A stretch of 32,486 bases of DNA from CAZGUH01 sp964529005 (GTDB lineage Bacteria; Actinomycetota; Acidimicrobiia; Acidimicrobiales; Ilumatobacteraceae): assembly GCA_964529005.1 (NCBI GenBank), contig CAZGUH010000043.1, positions 1 to 32,486 of the forward strand, written 5' to 3'. The position numbers were made by a program, and so were the translations under genes. Position 1 is the stretch's first letter, and each line of letters starts with the position of its first letter. Below are positions 30,684-32,486 of the stretch, piece after piece. The notes under the pieces are model-generated. The model did not search any database and was not told where the DNA came from. It saw only the letters and a program-made list of their open reading frames with translations.

Positions 30684-31876
30684 CGGCGCTTCCCGGACGC
30701 CGCCGCTCCCGAACGATCGTCGCCCTCGTCGCCGGCTTGGTCGTCGCGGTGTCGCTGCCGGTGTTCGGCGTCGCCGCCTCGCGCACGATCGCCAACAGCA
30801 AGGACGGCCGCAACGTCGCTGCCGGCGCGGCGCCGCGCGTGCCCCTGCCCTCGACGCCCACCGGTCTCCTCGCCGTCGTCGACGGCGGTGGCGCGGTGAC
30901 CTCTGCGACCGTCTTCGCGCTCGCCCCCTCGGGCGTCGGCGGGTCGATCATCTCGGTGCCGACGACTGCGAACCGGTCCCGGCTCCAGACCGATCCGGCG
31001 AGCCCGCTCGCCGCGTCCTTCACCGCCGGTGGGGCCGACGGCGTGGTGGCCGACGTCGAGTCGATGCTGTCGGTCACGTTGTCCACGTCCGCCGTCGTCA
31101 CCGAGGACGATGCGGAGCCGCTCTTGGCGGTGCTCGGCAGCCTCACCGTGACGCTGCGGACGCCGGTGGTCGACGCCGCGGGAACCCCGCTGTTCCACGC
31201 CGGAACGACGACGCTCAGCACCGACGACGCCGCCCGCTTCCTCGCCACGGACCCCGTGGGCGTGGCCGACGCCAGCCACCGCGCGGCAGAGGCGGCGTTC
31301 TGGAGCGCGGTGGTGGAGGCGGTGGGTGACGGGCGCGGCAGGCCACCCGAGGAGGGCACGGCGGAGCCGGAGACGTTCGACGAGCTGATCGCTCGCGTCT
31401 TTGCCGGGCCGGTCGCGCTGTGGTCGTTCGCATCCTCGCCCGTGCCGGCAGAGCAGAGCGAGGGCGGCGCTGAGGCTTCGAACCTCGACGTCGGTGAAGT
31501 GCTGCTGGTCATGGCGTCCGTGGCCCCGAGCGCGATGAGCGCCGCCGGCGACGGGCTCACGTATCGCATCGAGTTCGGGTTCGAGAACTCCGCGCTCGTC
31601 GCCCAGTTGATCGCCCACCTGCGCGCCGGCGGAGCCAACATCTCCTCGGTGGCTCGCTCGGAGGACGTGCCGGCGACGACGGAGATCTTCGTCGCCGACG
31701 AGCTCGACCGCCCGGAGGCGTTGACGATCGAGTCGCTGGTGGGCCCGATCGAGGAGCGAGAACCAGTCGAACGGTTGGAGGGCATCGACGTCGTGTTGGT
31801 GCTCGGCCAGTCGTTCGTCGACACATACCCGAGCGGCATGCCCGCTCCGACGACCACCGCGGTGACAGATGAGTAA
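30680..31876 (+). CDS. Degenerate LytR/CpsA/Psr-like protein with LytR_C domain
   Basis: This 398-residue envelope protein has a single N-terminal membrane anchor (basic RRRSR, then TIVALVAGLVVAVSLPVFG). The extracellular part, about 60-270, follows the order of strands of the LCP domain (GLLAVVDGGG, FALAPSGVGGSIISVPT, ADVESMLSVTLSTSAVV, EPLLAVLGSLTVTL). It lacks the arginine/aspartate residues that LCP enzymes use to bind polyprenyl pyrophosphate: the usual IPRD is VPTT here. A C-terminal segment of about 95 residues (YRIEFGFENSALVAQLIAHL, ending VVLVLGQSF) matches the LytR_C domain. It may therefore bind rather than transfer cell-wall polymers. The GTG start overlaps the nadD stop, and its TAA lies inside rsfS by 8 bases. 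Confidence 0.75.
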   Translation: MTALPGRRRSRTIVALVAGLVVAVSLPVFGVAASRTIANSKDGRNVAAGAAPRVPLPSTPTGLLAVVDGGGAVTSATVFALAPSGVGGSIISVPTTANRSRLQTDPASPLAASFTAGGADGVVADVESMLSVTLSTSAVVTEDDAEPLLAVLGSLTVTLRTPVVDAAGTPLFHAGTTTLSTDDAARFLATDPVGVADASHRAAEAAFWSAVVEAVGDGRGRPPEEGTAEPETFDELIARVFAGPVALWSFASSPVPAEQSEGGAEASNLDVGEVLLVMASVAPSAMSAAGDGLTYRIEFGFENSALVAQLIAHLRAGGANISSVARSEDVPATTEIFVADELDRPEALTIESLVGPIEEREPVERLEGIDVVLVLGQSFVDTYPSGMPAPTTTAVTDE

Positions 31877-32246
31877 CACAGCCCTCGATCCGGACGCGAT
31901 CGAGCTCGCACGCACAGCGGCCCGCGCGGCCGACTCCAAGAGCGCGACGTCGACCGTCATTCTCGGTGTCGGTCCGGTGCTCGGCATCTGCGAGGCGTTC
32001 GTCGTGACCAGCGCGTCGAACCGGCGCTTGGTCAAGACGGTGGCGGAAGAGGTCGAAGAACAGGTGCGGGCGGCGCACGGGCGCTCTCCGCGGCGGACCG
32101 AGGGCGTCGCCGAGCAGCAGTGGGTGCTGATCGACTACGGCGACGTCGTCGTCCACGTCTTCAGCGAAGAGATGCGCTCGTTCTACGACATCGAGCGCCT
32201 CTACCGCGACGTGCGCAAGATCGAGTGGTCTCCTGCGGGGGAGTAG
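31869..32246 (+). CDS. rsfS: Ribosomal silencing factor RsfS
   Basis: This 125-residue protein binds ribosomal protein uL14 and blocks joining of the subunits in slow growth. Signature text is FVVTSASNRRLVKTVAEEVEEQV and QQWVLIDYGDVVVHVFSEEMRSFYDIERLYRD, the conserved core of the family. It starts at ATG 31869, with the stop of the upstream gene inside its first codons (8-base overlap), so it is likely coupled to nadD and the LytR-like gene. This arrangement ties NAD synthesis, envelope assembly and translational silencing in one transcript. Confidence 0.94.
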   Translation: MSNTALDPDAIELARTAARAADSKSATSTVILGVGPVLGICEAFVVTSASNRRLVKTVAEEVEEQVRAAHGRSPRRTEGVAEQQWVLIDYGDVVVHVFSEEMRSFYDIERLYRDVRKIEWSPAGE

Positions 32247-32448
32247 GGCTCACGCTGCACGAGGCGTCAGCGACCTCGACCCCGAACGCAACGCTCGGGT
32301 GTGGGCCGTGCTCGACCGCGAGATCGAACGGCACGACCACCTCGGAGCCGACCCCGGACCTCGACACCCGCCCATGATCGAAGTGCGGCGCGGGGTTGTG
32401 GCCGACGCGACGCGCATCGTGGCAGGGAACTGACTAGGGTCGCCCGCC
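32247..32448 (+). other. 202-base region after rsfS without a clear gene
   Basis: No tRNA or hairpin terminator is obvious. A 45-codon frame (GTG 32299 to TGA 32433) with GC-rich third positions exists, but it has no ribosome binding site and resembles no family I know. I do not call it a gene. Confidence 0.4.
32435..32440 (+). promoter_or_regulatory. -10 box (TAGGGT) before the last gene
   Basis: TAGGGT fits TANNNT and ends 8 bases before the ATG at 32449, with no Shine-Dalgarno sequence between. This is the same layout as at nadD and suggests a leaderless transcript. Confidence 0.5.
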
Positions 32449-32486
32449 ATGCGGAGGACGGTCGGCGTCATCGCCGCGTCCGCGCT
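32449..32486 (+). CDS. Truncated start of a gene, possibly exported product
   Basis: The ATG is followed by codons for MRRTVGVIAASA, which then run off the window. A double arginine followed by a small hydrophobic stretch is compatible with a signal peptide. The TAGGGT box 8 bases before the ATG supports a real start. Nothing more can be said about the product. Confidence 0.5.
   Translation, partial: MRRTVGVIAASA

Noticed and set aside
32299..32433. A 45-codon frame with GC-rich third positions after rsfS
   Set aside because: It has no ribosome binding site or family similarity, and another frame there is equally GC-rich at third positions.

Overview
The window is GC-rich (roughly 70% by eye) and tightly packed. 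It reads as chromosomal DNA of an actinobacterium, most likely of the class Acidimicrobiia (an Ilumatobacter-like lineage). That placement is inference. It rests on very high GC3, GTG starts, TANNNT -10 boxes 6-8 nt from start codons (a leaderless pattern), a class II DAHP synthase of the mycobacterial type, the nadD - LytR-like - rsfS order, a LigB-type ATP-dependent DNA ligase, and an exported esterase with three PTRLLDTR-type surface repeats. I see no rRNA, tRNA, CRISPR array, insertion sequence or phage gene.

Layout. 84-4341 (+) is a coupled operon of a luciferase-like flavin oxidoreductase, a trehalose-synthase-like GH13 enzyme and a GH13 alpha-glucosidase. 4394-7990 (+) encodes two ABC ATPases and two ABC-2-type permeases in alternating, overlapping order. 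8011-8865 (-) is a SigB/SigF-type sigma factor. 9066-12091 (+) is a putative lipoprotein followed by an FtsH-like membrane AAA+ metalloprotease with an unusual N-terminus and inserts. 12098-14243 holds a DUF72 protein (-), a PF04120 'low affinity iron permease' family protein (+) and a DUF2520 Rossmann protein (-). 14309-16962 (+) is a PAS / degenerate GGDEF / EAL / GAF protein followed by a DUF1918-DUF1876 fusion.

16959-22785 (-) is a run of genes: alpha/beta hydrolase, MpaB-like oxygenase, DUF480 protein, TIGR03086-type protein, SGNH esterase and LuxR-type response regulator. 22907-25089 is a divergent DNA-repair pair, an AlkB-like dioxygenase (-) and an ATP-dependent DNA ligase (+), separated by 17 bp. 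25101-29899 (-) reads in transcription order: RpoD-like sigma factor, class II DAHP synthase, serine beta-lactamase-like hydrolase, small unknown protein, MFS transporter. 30096-32246 (+) is nadD, a degenerate LytR/CpsA/Psr protein and rsfS. A truncated gene starts at 32449.

Many neighbours share ATGA or GTGA stop/start overlaps, which points to translational coupling. Every convergent gene pair abuts within 20 bp or overlaps, with no recognisable intrinsic terminator. No single textbook 'system' dominates. The best candidates for undescribed biology are the FtsH-like protease with its lipoprotein, the oxidoreductase-glycosidase operon, the EAL protein with altered catalytic motifs next to a perfect palindrome, the degenerate LCP protein between nadD and rsfS, and the DUF1918-DUF1876 fusion.
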